NCBI GenBank assembly: GCA_018658955.1
Contig: JABIPM010000042.1
Span: forward strand, 1 to 19,830
From: Candidatus Woesearchaeota archaeon
GTDB lineage: Archaea; Nanobdellota; Nanobdellia; SCGC-AAA011-G17; UBA489
Direction: 5' to 3'
DNA: 19,830 nt
The position numbers and the translations under genes are program-made. This document shows, one piece after another, positions 6,451-14,111 of the stretch (positions within the stretch are counted from its first letter, which is position 1; the number at the start of each line of letters is the position of its first letter). A model generated the notes under the pieces. It saw only the letters and a program-made list of their open reading frames with translations, was not told the origin of the DNA and made no database searches.

Positions 6451-9400
6451 AGGTTGTCCTGATCATATTGTAAAATATTTTAGTGATATTGAAACTAATG
6501 TTGATATTTCTCTTAGTTTAGCTAATCGTTGTAGGGCTAAAGGATTAGATCCAGATGATAAAGTGGAAATTGTAATGGCAAAAGATATGGCTGAAAGAGT
6601 AGTTGGTCTGATTAGCGTAGTTTCTCCTGCATTAAAGGAATCAAATATTGTGGAAAGAATAAAAGAATTAGAAATTAAATATGGTTCTCAAGATTGGAGA
6701 GTTGCTTTAACAGTTGCACTTGAAACTGCTCAAGAAAAATTTACCAAATTTGAAAATAAAATTGAAGCAATGGAAATTGGTATAAGGGTTGGAATTTCAT
6801 ATATTACTAATGGAGTTGTATCTTCACCTTTGGAAGGATTTACTAAATTAGAAGTAAAACAAAGAAGAGATGGAGGGGAATATTTAGCTCTTTATTTTGC
6901 AGGACCTATGAGAAGTGCTGGTGGTACTGCAAGTAGTGTTTCGGTAATCATTGGAGATTATATCAGAAAAAATATGGGTTATCAGAAATATGATCCTGAT
7001 GAAAAAGAAATCAGTCGTAATTGTACAGAGCTATTAGATTATCATGAGAGAATTACAAATTTACAGTATTTACCTTCTCATGATGAAATTGCATTTTTGA
7101 CTAAAAATTTACCTGTTCAGATTACAGGTGATGGGAGTGAAAAAATAGAAGTTAGTAATTACAAAGGTCTTGATAGAATTGAGAGTGATAGAATTAGAAA
7201 TGGTGTTTGTTTAGTTCTGGGTGAAGGGGTAGCACAGAAAGCACCAAAGTTATGGAAACAACTTGCTAAATGGGGTAAAGATTTTGAGTTAGATGATTGG
7301 ATGTTTATTGAAGAGTTTGTTAAGTTACAGAAAAAAATTAAATCTAAAAAAACTGAAGAGTCAGAGGATGGAGAAAAATTAAAACCAGATTATACTTTTG
7401 TTAAAGATATTGTAGCGGGTAGACCAGTATTTACTTATCCTTTACGTGCTGGTGGTTTTAGATTAAGATATGGCCGTGCAAGGGTTTCTGGTTTTTCATG
7501 TAATGCAATGCATCCTGCAACTATGGAAGTCTTAGAAAATTTTATTGCAATAGGAACACAACTTAAAGTTGAAAGGCCCGGTAAAAGTGCAGTTATTGCA
7601 AATTGTGATGCAATTGAAGGGCCTATTGTTAAATTGAATAACGGTTCAGTTCTCAGATTAACCACTGTTGAAGAAGCAAGGGCAGTAAAAAAAGATATTT
7701 TTGAAATTATTTATTTAGGCGATATGTTAATCTCATATGGAGATTTTTTCAATAGAGGTCATATGCTTATTCCTTCAGGCTATTGTGAAGAATGGTGGGC
7801 CCAAGAATTATTAGAATCTGTTGAAAAATCTGGAGAATCTGATGAATTTAAAGAACTTATTGAAAAAATAAAAGATGATTACTTTATGGATATAACTTTT
7901 GAAGATGCATTAAAGTTATCTAAATATTATAAAATTCCTTTACACCCCAAGTATTCTTACACTTGGAAAGCTATAGATAAAGAAAAATTATTAGGCCTTA
8001 AGAAATGGGTATTGGCTGGAAATTTTTTAGAAAATAAAATTGTATTACAATTTCCACAAGATGAAGAATGCAAGCGTTCATTAGAATTATTAGGGGTCCC
8101 TCACAAAGTTGTAAGCAATGAATATATTGTTGTTGATGGGTTTGATGCTAAGGTTCTGAAATACTATTTAGAAAATTTAGATGAAGATAAAGAAGATATT
8201 TTAGATATGGTTTCCAAAGAAGTTAAAATTAAAGATAAAATAGGTACGACTATTGGTGCAAGGATGGGCCGTCCTGAAAAAGCTAAGATGAGGAAGATGA
8301 CTGGCAGTCCCCACGTATTGTTTCCTGTGGGTGAAGAAGGTGGAAGATTAAGATCTTTTCAAAGTTCGTTGGATAAAGGGAAAGTTAAAAATCAGTTTCC
8401 AATTTACAAAACTCCTAATGGTGAAGAAACAATTTACCGTAAAATAAATGGTGTTGAAAATGAAAAGAAATATTTTTCTAGGTTTGGACAAGAAGCAAAA
8501 GAAAGCGAAAAAGATGATGAAGGCATTGTGAATTATAAGAAAATTGAGTTAGATATCACTAAATATTTTAATGATGCAGTAACTTTATCTGGAATTAACA
8601 GGAGTATGATTCCAGAATTGATTAAAGGTGTTAGGGGAACTAGCAATAAAAATCATGTTCCAGAACTATTAGCGAAGGGTTTGTTAAGGGCTAAACATAA
8701 AATTTATGTTAACAAAGATGGCACTACTAGGTATGATATGACTGAGATGCCATTAACTCACTTTAAACCCAAAGAGATTGGAACTAGTATTGAAAAATTA
8801 AAAAGTTTAGGTTATGAATTTGATGTTCATGGAAAAGAATTAGTTGATGAAAATCAAGTATTAGAACTTAAGATTCAAGACTTAGTTTTACCTGCTTCTA
8901 CTGAAGCTTTAGATGAAACTTCTGATAGGGTATTTTTGAGAGTGGCACAATTTGTAGATGAATTATTAGAAAATGTTTATGGTGAAAAAAGATTTTATAA
9001 TGTTAAAACTACTTCCGATTTAGTAGGACATTTAGTTGTATCTCTTGCACCTCATATCTCTGCAGGTGCAGTTGGTAGAATTATTGGATTTAGTAAGACT
9101 CAAGGAGTATTAGCACACCCTTATTTTCATAGTATGGTTAGAAGAGATTGTGATGGAGATGAGTTATGTTGCATGTTGATATTAGACGCTATGATTAACT
9201 TTTCTAGACAATATTTGCCTGCCCATAGGGGAAGTACACAGGATGCACCATTAGTACTTACTAGTTTGTTAACACCTACAGAAGTAGACGATATGGTGTT
9301 TGATTTAGATGTTGCATGGAAGTATCCTCTTGAGATGTACAGGGGTGCTGAAGAATATAAAATGCCTTGGGATGTCAAAGTTGAACAATTGTCCCATAGA

Positions 9401-9901
9401 CTAAATACTCCTGCACAATTCTTTGGATCAGGTTATACTCACGAATCTAGTAACATTAATGAAGCAATTTCTTGCAGTTCATATAAGATTCTTCCAACCA
9501 TGAGGGAAAAAGTTGAAGGGCAGATGAGTGTTGCTACTAAGATTAGAGCAGTTAATGCAGTTGATGTTGCTAAATTGGTAATTGAGAGGCACTTCATTAG
9601 AGATATTAAAGGTAACCTTAGGAAGTTCAGTATGCAGATATTTAGATGTGTTAAATGTAATACTAAATACCGGCGTCCGCCTTTGGTGGGTAATTGTACA
9701 AATGGAAAGTGTTTTGGTAAAATTATATTCACTATTTCTCATGGAAGTATTGTTAAATATCTTGAACCTAGTTTAGCATTAGCTGAAAAATATGAGGTTT
9801 CAGATTATCTTAAGGAAACATTAGATTTAACTAAACTGAGAGTTGAGAGTATATTTGGAAAGGCTAGTGAAAAACAAGAAGGTCTTGCTAAATTCTTTTA
9901 G
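6440..9901 (+). CDS. polC: DNA polymerase D large subunit DP2 (catalytic)
   Basis: DP2 carries the polymerase active site of PolD, built on two double-psi beta barrels related to RNA polymerase. The 1153-residue protein is continuous and has no intein. Recognisable blocks are LYFAGPMRSAGGTASSVSV (151-169), the FRLRYGRARVSGF region (340-352), NCDAIEGPIVKL (388-399) and GARMGRPEKAKMRKM (606-620). The acidic catalytic block RRDCDGDE is at 901-908. A C-terminal zinc finger has Cys1070, 1073, 1086 and 1091. The protein ends in QEGLAKFF (1146-1153), a PCNA-interacting PIP box. The internal CxxC...CxxC zinc ribbon usually found after HVLFPVG seems to have lost its cysteines (YKTPNGEETIYRKINGVEN, about 656-674). 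The gene is last in the cdc6-DP1-DP2 operon and has a strong Shine-Dalgarno. Confidence 0.97.
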   Translation: MNLEGCPDHIVKYFSDIETNVDISLSLANRCRAKGLDPDDKVEIVMAKDMAERVVGLISVVSPALKESNIVERIKELEIKYGSQDWRVALTVALETAQEKFTKFENKIEAMEIGIRVGISYITNGVVSSPLEGFTKLEVKQRRDGGEYLALYFAGPMRSAGGTASSVSVIIGDYIRKNMGYQKYDPDEKEISRNCTELLDYHERITNLQYLPSHDEIAFLTKNLPVQITGDGSEKIEVSNYKGLDRIESDRIRNGVCLVLGEGVAQKAPKLWKQLAKWGKDFELDDWMFIEEFVKLQKKIKSKKTEESEDGEKLKPDYTFVKDIVAGRPVFTYPLRAGGFRLRYGRARVSGFSCNAMHPATMEVLENFIAIGTQLKVERPGKSAVIANCDAIEGPIVKLNNGSVLRLTTVEEARAVKKDIFEIIYLGDMLISYGDFFNRGHMLIPSGYCEEWWAQELLESVEKSGESDEFKELIEKIKDDYFMDITFEDALKLSKYYKIPLHPKYSYTWKAIDKEKLLGLKKWVLAGNFLENKIVLQFPQDEECKRSLELLGVPHKVVSNEYIVVDGFDAKVLKYYLENLDEDKEDILDMVSKEVKIKDKIGTTIGARMGRPEKAKMRKMTGSPHVLFPVGEEGGRLRSFQSSLDKGKVKNQFPIYKTPNGEETIYRKINGVENEKKYFSRFGQEAKESEKDDEGIVNYKKIELDITKYFNDAVTLSGINRSMIPELIKGVRGTSNKNHVPELLAKGLLRAKHKIYVNKDGTTRYDMTEMPLTHFKPKEIGTSIEKLKSLGYEFDVHGKELVDENQVLELKIQDLVLPASTEALDETSDRVFLRVAQFVDELLENVYGEKRFYNVKTTSDLVGHLVVSLAPHISAGAVGRIIGFSKTQGVLAHPYFHSMVRRDCDGDELCCMLILDAMINFSRQYLPAHRGSTQDAPLVLTSLLTPTEVDDMVFDLDVAWKYPLEMYRGAEEYKMPWDVKVEQLSHRLNTPAQFFGSGYTHESSNINEAISCSSYKILPTMREKVEGQMSVATKIRAVNAVDVAKLVIERHFIRDIKGNLRKFSMQIFRCVKCNTKYRRPPLVGNCTNGKCFGKIIFTISHGSIVKYLEPSLALAEKYEVSDYLKETLDLTKLRVESIFGKASEKQEGLAKFF

Positions 9902-11043
9902 TGCAAATAATTAATAATTGTTGGAATCATTAATGATCCCATTAATGTTGTTTTTGATATGTTGTATCTGTAAGGGAGATACCCAATTACTGAGGCAATG
10001 ATTAAAATTAATATTCCTTTTGTACTTGATAACAAGAAGACTATTATGATTAGTAAACATATTATTGAATTGTTTAGTGTTTTTGGATTAATTTTATTTT
10101 TTAGTTTTAAAAATAATCTAGATGAACCTATTCCAATTAGAGTGCAGGGTAATGTAAGTATCAAAGATATGTAAAATAAACTAGAAAGTTGAGGGATGTT
10201 TATGAATCCCTGATCTCTTATTACTGCAATTGCCCCGTTTCTTGCCTTGTTTAATTCTATAAGCATAATTAAACTAAAAATAATATTTATTGTGTTTAAA
10301 CACCCAGTAAGTATTAAAAAATCTTTTTTACTTTTTTTCTTTGTAAATTGCTGTTGCACTACTATTGCTTGTGCAGGCCCTACCGCAGGCAAGAATGAAA
10401 AGAATGAACCAAAAGGTAAAGATTTTAGAATTGTTTTAAAACTTCCTTTAGTTAATTTTGGTCCAGTTAGTTTTTGTTTACTTGTTTTTTCATTTGAACT
10501 AATGATTATGGAAGGTATTGCAAATAATCCTGTAAATAGTGGTGTTAATGGTTCCGAGATAGTTGTGTTTAATGCAATTATTCCCAATAAACCTGAAAGT
10601 AAAAATATTCCTGCTGCCATTAATTTACTTTTTTGTCTAATTATCAGAAATGTTGCAGTTAAAATTAGTAAAGAAGGTATTGCGGTGCTTATCGTTTTGA
10701 ATAGTGGTTTTATTATCTTTAATAGTAATGGTGAAAGAATGACCATAAGAACTAATGCAATTAAAGAACCTATTATTGTTAGGATTACTGCTTCATGTGC
10801 TCTTCCTTTTTTTGCATATTCCTGAGATGGGTGCAAACTCAATGCTGTTTCTGCATCAGGTATTGATAAGTAAGTTGTAGGTATTGAATTAAGAAATGTA
10901 TGCGTTACTGCTGTTGTGAAAATTAATATTGTTGAATCAGTAAATATTCCTGCAAGTACAACAGCTATAAGATTGGGATGAATCCCTGGCATTAAACCAG
11001 TTATTGTTCCAAGTATTAATCCTCCAATCACCCATTCAATCAT
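9898..11043 (-). CDS. TctA/DUF112-family multi-pass membrane protein
   Basis: This 381-residue polytopic membrane protein has roughly ten hydrophobic segments. Two similar glycine/proline motifs, GTITGLMPGIHPN (12-24) and GSFFSFLPAVGPAQA (212-226), mark the internal duplication typical of the TctA permease family. The stretch IPTTYLSIPDAETALSLHP (54-72) followed by GRAHEAV matches the archaeal DUF112 branch. Bacterial TctA imports tricarboxylates with TctB and a periplasmic TctC; neither partner is present here, and the archaeal branch is shorter, so the substrate is unknown. The stop codon overlaps the DP2 stop tail to tail by 4 nt. A TTTAAATA element about 30 bp upstream (about 11070) suggests a near-leaderless transcript. 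Confidence 0.8.
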   Translation of the reverse strand: MIEWVIGGLILGTITGLMPGIHPNLIAVVLAGIFTDSTILIFTTAVTHTFLNSIPTTYLSIPDAETALSLHPSQEYAKKGRAHEAVILTIIGSLIALVLMVILSPLLLKIIKPLFKTISTAIPSLLILTATFLIIRQKSKLMAAGIFLLSGLLGIIALNTTISEPLTPLFTGLFAIPSIIISSNEKTSKQKLTGPKLTKGSFKTILKSLPFGSFFSFLPAVGPAQAIVVQQQFTKKKSKKDFLILTGCLNTINIIFSLIMLIELNKARNGAIAVIRDQGFINIPQLSSLFYISLILTLPCTLIGIGSSRLFLKLKNKINPKTLNNSIICLLIIIVFLLSSTKGILILIIASVIGYLPYRYNISKTTLMGSLMIPTIINYLH

Positions 11044-11098
11044 AATATTTTTTTGTTCTTTGTTATTTAAATGAGGTTTTAGGCTTTTTTCGGCTATT

Positions 11099-11122
11099 AT
11101 TCGAATTCATAAGTTTTATAAA
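11099..11122 (+). promoter_or_regulatory. Promoter of the Fe-S operon, with an upstream palindrome
   Basis: TTTTATAAA (11114-11122) predicts a transcript start near 11144, a few bases before ATG 11151. Directly upstream is the palindrome ATTCGAAT (11099-11106), overlapping GAATTC (11103-11108). It is a possible operator for the regulator encoded immediately downstream; the operator role is inference. Confidence 0.45.
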
Positions 11123-11150
11123 TTAACTATTGTTAAGATTTTATAATAAA

Positions 11151-11525
11151 ATGATACCAAAAGATAGTATGAAGATTATCCATCCTCAAGAAATAGAGGC
11201 GTGGTATGTATTGCCTTTGATTAGAAAGGAATTAGCGATGGCTATGAAAAAGGAAGGTATTGGCCAAAAAGATATTGCAAAATTATTGGATGTAACTGAG
11301 GCTGCAGTTTCACAATATGTTAACAACAAGAGAGGAAATGATTTTCAAATTGAGGATGACTTGAAGCACATATTTGTCGATGCTAGTAAAAAGATTATGG
11401 CAGACAATAGTTTAATCTTTGCAGAAGTACAAGGCATTCTAAAAATTTTATGGGATAAGGGCTTTGTTTGTGAAGTTCATAAGAAAAAAAGTTGGTGTCC
11501 AGAAGATTGCGGGGTTTGTTTTTAG
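11151..11525 (+). CDS. HTH regulator with C-terminal cysteine cluster, first gene of Fe-S operon
   Basis: The protein is 124 residues from ATG 11151. A helix-turn-helix lies at about 38-62 (GQKDIAKLLDVTEAAVSQYV). It belongs to an archaeal regulator type that opens with 'EIEAWYVLPLIRKELA'. The tail CEVHKKKSWCPEDCGVCF holds Cys107, 116, 120 and 123 (C-X8-C-X3-C-X2-C), well suited to bind an Fe-S cluster or zinc. The desulfurase gene starts 1 nt after its stop, so the two are co-transcribed. By analogy with bacterial IscR it may sense Fe-S status and control the operon; this is inferred from the Cys tail and context, not from homology to IscR. An upstream in-frame TTG (11130) lies before the predicted transcript start and is unlikely. 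ATG 11169 is an alternative start. Confidence 0.85.
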   Translation: MIPKDSMKIIHPQEIEAWYVLPLIRKELAMAMKKEGIGQKDIAKLLDVTEAAVSQYVNNKRGNDFQIEDDLKHIFVDASKKIMADNSLIFAEVQGILKILWDKGFVCEVHKKKSWCPEDCGVCF

Positions 11526-11526
11526 T

Positions 11527-12714
11527 ATGAAAAAGATATATTTAGATAATTCTGCAACAACCTCAATGGATGATGAAGTAAAGAATGAAATGAATAAATA
11601 CTATTCCGACATTTACGGTAACCCTGGAAGTTTTCATAATGAAGGTCTAATTTCTAAGAATGCTGTTTCTGATGCTAGAGAAAGAATTGCAAAAATAATT
11701 GGATCTAAAAGTTCAGAAGTGATATTTACTGCTGGTGGAACTGAAAGTATTAATCTTGCAATTAAAGGAAGAGCTTTTGCAATACAGGGAAAAAAGAAAC
11801 ATATTGTTACCTCTACGATTGAACATCCTGCAGTTTTAGAAACTTGTAGGTATCTTGAGAAAAAAGGTTTTGAGGTAAGTTACGTCTCACCTGATAAAAA
11901 TGGATTAATTGATGTTAATAAAATTGATGAAGCTATTAGGGATGATACTTTTTTAGTCTCTGTTATTTATGCTAATAATGAAATTGGTGTGATTCAAGAT
12001 ATTGAAAAAATTTCAGAAATCTGTAAATCTAAGAATGTAACATTCCATACAGATGCTTGTCAGGCAGCAGGGTATTTGGATATTGATGTAAATAACTTAA
12101 GTGTAGATATGATGTCTCTGAATGGAAGCAAAATTTATGGCCCTAAGGGTGTTGGATTATTATATGTCAAAACTGGAATTCTTATTGAACCTTTAATACA
12201 TGGTGGTGGTCAAGAAATGAATAAACGAGCAGGCACTGAAAATGTTCCAGGAATTAGAGGATTTGCCAAAGCATTGGAAATTGTAATAACTAATCGAGAA
12301 AAAGAAGTTGAAAGGTTGAGTAGTTTAAGAGATAAGTTAATTCAAGGAATTTTTGATAGTATTTCTAAAGTTAAATTAAATGGTCATGCTACAAAAAGAC
12401 TTCCGAATAATGTGAATATTAGTTTCTTAGACGTCGAAGGAGAAGCAATATTGTTGTATTTGGACTCCAAAGGGGTATATGCTTCAAGTGGAAGTGCATG
12501 TACGTCTTCGACGCTTGATCCATCTCATGTTATAGTTGCTATGGGAATTCCTTATGAATATGCACATGGGAGTATTAGATTTTCTCTAGGAAAGGATACT
12601 ACTACTGAAGAGGTTGATTATGTTTTAGAAATATTGCCCGGCATTGTAGAAAATTTGAGAAATATTTCTCCATTCAATGTGGATGAGAAAAAGTTGGAAG
12701 GTAAAAATGAGTAA
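11527..12714 (+). CDS. iscS: Cysteine desulfurase (IscS/NifS family)
   Basis: This PLP enzyme converts cysteine to alanine and passes sulfur, as a persulfide, to the scaffold protein. It is 395 residues from ATG 11527. Visible residues are His100 (TIEHP, stacks on PLP), Asp176 and Gln179 (HTDACQA), the PLP-binding Lys202 in NGSKIYGPKG, and catalytic Cys325 in SSGSACTS, on the long loop typical of class I enzymes. The His that often precedes the PLP lysine is Ser201 here. RAGTENVPGI (234-243) is also conserved. An upstream in-frame ATG at 11464 lies inside the regulator gene; its extra residues match nothing in the family, which usually begins 'IYLDNSATT', so 11527 is preferred. The gene overlaps the scaffold gene by 8 nt. 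Confidence 0.95.
   Translation: MKKIYLDNSATTSMDDEVKNEMNKYYSDIYGNPGSFHNEGLISKNAVSDARERIAKIIGSKSSEVIFTAGGTESINLAIKGRAFAIQGKKKHIVTSTIEHPAVLETCRYLEKKGFEVSYVSPDKNGLIDVNKIDEAIRDDTFLVSVIYANNEIGVIQDIEKISEICKSKNVTFHTDACQAAGYLDIDVNNLSVDMMSLNGSKIYGPKGVGLLYVKTGILIEPLIHGGGQEMNKRAGTENVPGIRGFAKALEIVITNREKEVERLSSLRDKLIQGIFDSISKVKLNGHATKRLPNNVNISFLDVEGEAILLYLDSKGVYASSGSACTSSTLDPSHVIVAMGIPYEYAHGSIRFSLGKDTTTEEVDYVLEILPGIVENLRNISPFNVDEKKLEGKNE
12695..12701 (+). promoter_or_regulatory. Shine-Dalgarno (GGAAGGT) deciding the IscU start
   Basis: Located 5 nt before ATG 12707, inside the end of the desulfurase gene. It favours 12707 over the longer frame that begins at 12677. Confidence 0.6.
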
Positions 12715-13414
12715 ATCTTTGAAAGTTTTGAAGGAAAACACTTGTTCAGAAATATCTAACAAAGGTGACGGTTTTTCACATGATGGAAATTCTTGGTTTT
12801 ACACTGACAAGGTTAAGGAGCATTTTTTTCACCCTGTAAACATATTCAAGACTAATGAAGAAGCTAAAGAATTTGAGAAAATTGCTGATGGTGTTGGAAT
12901 GGTTGGAAGTCCTGCATGTGGTGATGGGATGAAGATGTTTATTACAGTTGATAAGAAAAATGATAGGTTAATTGAAGTTAAATGGCAAACTTATGGTTGT
13001 GGAACCGCAATAGCAAGTACTTCTGCTTTTAGCGTTATGTTAACTAAAAATGGTGGAATGAAAATTACTGATGCTTTGAAAATTACACCTCGAGAAATTG
13101 CAGATTATATTGGCGGGATTCCTCCGAGAAAATTTCATTGTAGTGTGTTAGCAGATAAAGCATTTCGTGAAGCAGTAAACGATTACTTTAGAAAAAGTGA
13201 TCAACTTGAAAGAATCAAAGGAGAAAAAGTTGAAGTTGTTGATAAAATATTAAAAATAACAACTGCAGATATTGAACATGCTGTTCTTGAAGGGGCATTA
13301 GATTTTGAAGCAGTGCAAAGAAAAACTAAAGTAGGGATTCATGATAAAGCTTGTATTCCTCAAGTTAAAGAGTTGATTGAAAAATACAAAGAAAAATACT
13401 ATGGAGAAGAATAA
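12707..13414 (+). CDS. iscU: IscU/NifU-type Fe-S scaffold with degenerate BFD-like C-terminus
   Basis: IscU assembles Fe-S clusters from iron and sulfur supplied by the desulfurase. The 235-residue protein has an IscU domain (about 31-162) with ligands Cys71 and Asp73 (GSPACGDGM), Cys98 (TYGCGTA) and Cys145 (KFHCSVL), all intact. Residues about 175-230 align with the BFD-like [2Fe-2S] domain of NifU (ITTADIEHAVLEGALDFEAV; CIPQVKELI). Three of the four cluster cysteines are gone: CxC has become D179-K-I181, and CxxC has become D213-K-A-C216. That domain therefore probably cannot hold a normal cluster. The NifU C-terminal CxxC domain is absent. The gene overlaps the desulfurase gene by 8 nt and ends 1 nt before the next gene. 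Confidence 0.93.
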   Translation: MSKSLKVLKENTCSEISNKGDGFSHDGNSWFYTDKVKEHFFHPVNIFKTNEEAKEFEKIADGVGMVGSPACGDGMKMFITVDKKNDRLIEVKWQTYGCGTAIASTSAFSVMLTKNGGMKITDALKITPREIADYIGGIPPRKFHCSVLADKAFREAVNDYFRKSDQLERIKGEKVEVVDKILKITTADIEHAVLEGALDFEAVQRKTKVGIHDKACIPQVKELIEKYKEKYYGEE

Positions 13415-13415
13415 A

Positions 13416-13985
13416 ATGACAAATAAAATAACAAAAGATATGACTATTGGAAAAGTATTGGAAAATAATCCTGATGATGCATTGAAACTTTCAGAGGTAA
13501 TGAGTTCATTTGGACTTCATTGTGTTGGTTGTGGCGCAGCAATGTTTGAAACTTTAGAACAAGGAGTGAAGGTTCATGGAATGGATGATGCTAAAGTTGA
13601 TGAGCTTGTTGAAAAATTAAATTTAGTTTTAAAAAAATGTTGTAAATCTGAAGGTAAAAACAAAGGTGTGACATTAACTTCTGCCGCAGTAAATAAGGTT
13701 AAAGAGATTATGGAAGATGCTGAAAAAGATACTTGTGTTTTAAGAGTTGGAATCTTATCTGGTGGTTGTACTGGATATGCTTATGATCTTAGTGTTGAAG
13801 ATGAATCTAAAGAAGGGGATCTTCTTTTTGAACAATCAGGAATAAATATTGCAATTGATAAATCTAGTATTAATCTGTTAGAAGGGGTTGAGATTGATTT
13901 TGTAGATACTCCAGAAGAAAGTGGTTTTAAATTCAATAATCCTCCTCCCGATGGCGGTTGTGGTTGCGGCGAATCAAATCATTAA
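13416..13985 (+). CDS. DUF1858/A-type Fe-S carrier (IscA/HesB) fusion
   Basis: The 189-residue protein has two domains. Residues 1-75 form a DUF1858 (ScdA N-terminal-like) helical domain with the redox motif CVGC (Cys36, Cys39) in SSFGLHCVGCGAAMFETLEQ, ending with Cys75-Cys76. Residues about 84-189 are an A-type carrier: VTLTSAAVNKVKEIM, then the ligand Cys118 (GGCTGYAY) and the terminal pair Cys182/Cys184 in GGCGCG. A-type carriers deliver clusters from IscU to target enzymes. The DUF1858 part could regulate or reduce the carrier (inference). ATG 13416 is preferred because GGAGA lies 8 nt upstream and the IscU stop is 1 nt away. In-frame ATGs at 13401 and 13377 lie inside iscU. It is the last gene of the operon. 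Confidence 0.92.
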   Translation: MTNKITKDMTIGKVLENNPDDALKLSEVMSSFGLHCVGCGAAMFETLEQGVKVHGMDDAKVDELVEKLNLVLKKCCKSEGKNKGVTLTSAAVNKVKEIMEDAEKDTCVLRVGILSGGCTGYAYDLSVEDESKEGDLLFEQSGINIAIDKSSINLLEGVEIDFVDTPEESGFKFNNPPPDGGCGCGESNH

Positions 13986-14009
13986 TAGCGTAAATCCTAT
14001 TATCGAAGA

Positions 14010-14038
14010 AACTAATGAAAGTAATATTAGTTGTTTTT
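14010..14038 (+). terminator. Possible terminator after the Fe-S operon
   Basis: A 7-bp AT-rich stem, AACTAAT (14010-14016) with ATTAGTT (14026-14032), is followed by a T5 run at 14034-14038. The stem is weak, and archaeal termination relies mainly on T runs, so the call is tentative. Confidence 0.35.
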
Positions 14039-14095
14039 CTATTTCTAATAGTTTCATATAATTTTTGTTAACTATTTAGTTTAAATGTCGTTCTT

Positions 14096-14102
14096 AAAAA
14101 AA
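14096..14102 (-). terminator. T7 run after the small secreted-protein gene
   Basis: On the minus strand a TCCGGA palindrome is followed by seven T residues, about 10 nt downstream of the stop at 14112. It fits a simple archaeal T-run terminator facing the converging Fe-S operon. Confidence 0.35.
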
Positions 14103-14111
14103 TCCGGAAAA

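Noticed and set aside
7435..7665. Minus-strand frame inside the PolD large-subunit gene
   Set aside because: Antisense to a strongly conserved coding region; no promoter or ribosome site.
9140..9163. Intein at the PolD catalytic block
   Set aside because: The flanking conserved sequence is continuous, with no inserted splicing or endonuclease domain.
9439..9776. Several overlapping frames at the 3' end of the PolD large-subunit gene
   Set aside because: They are shadows of the zinc-finger region, on both strands, with no family features.
10247..10825. Long open frame (192 codons) on the plus strand
   Set aside because: It is fully antisense to the TctA-family gene, whose motifs and membrane periodicity are clear; the antisense product resembles nothing.
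11464..11526. N-terminal extension of the cysteine desulfurase
   Set aside because: It overlaps the regulator gene in another frame and has no family match; ATG 11527 starts the conserved IYLDNSATT.
12677..12706. N-terminal extension of IscU
   Set aside because: It lies inside the desulfurase gene and before the Shine-Dalgarno at 12695-12701.
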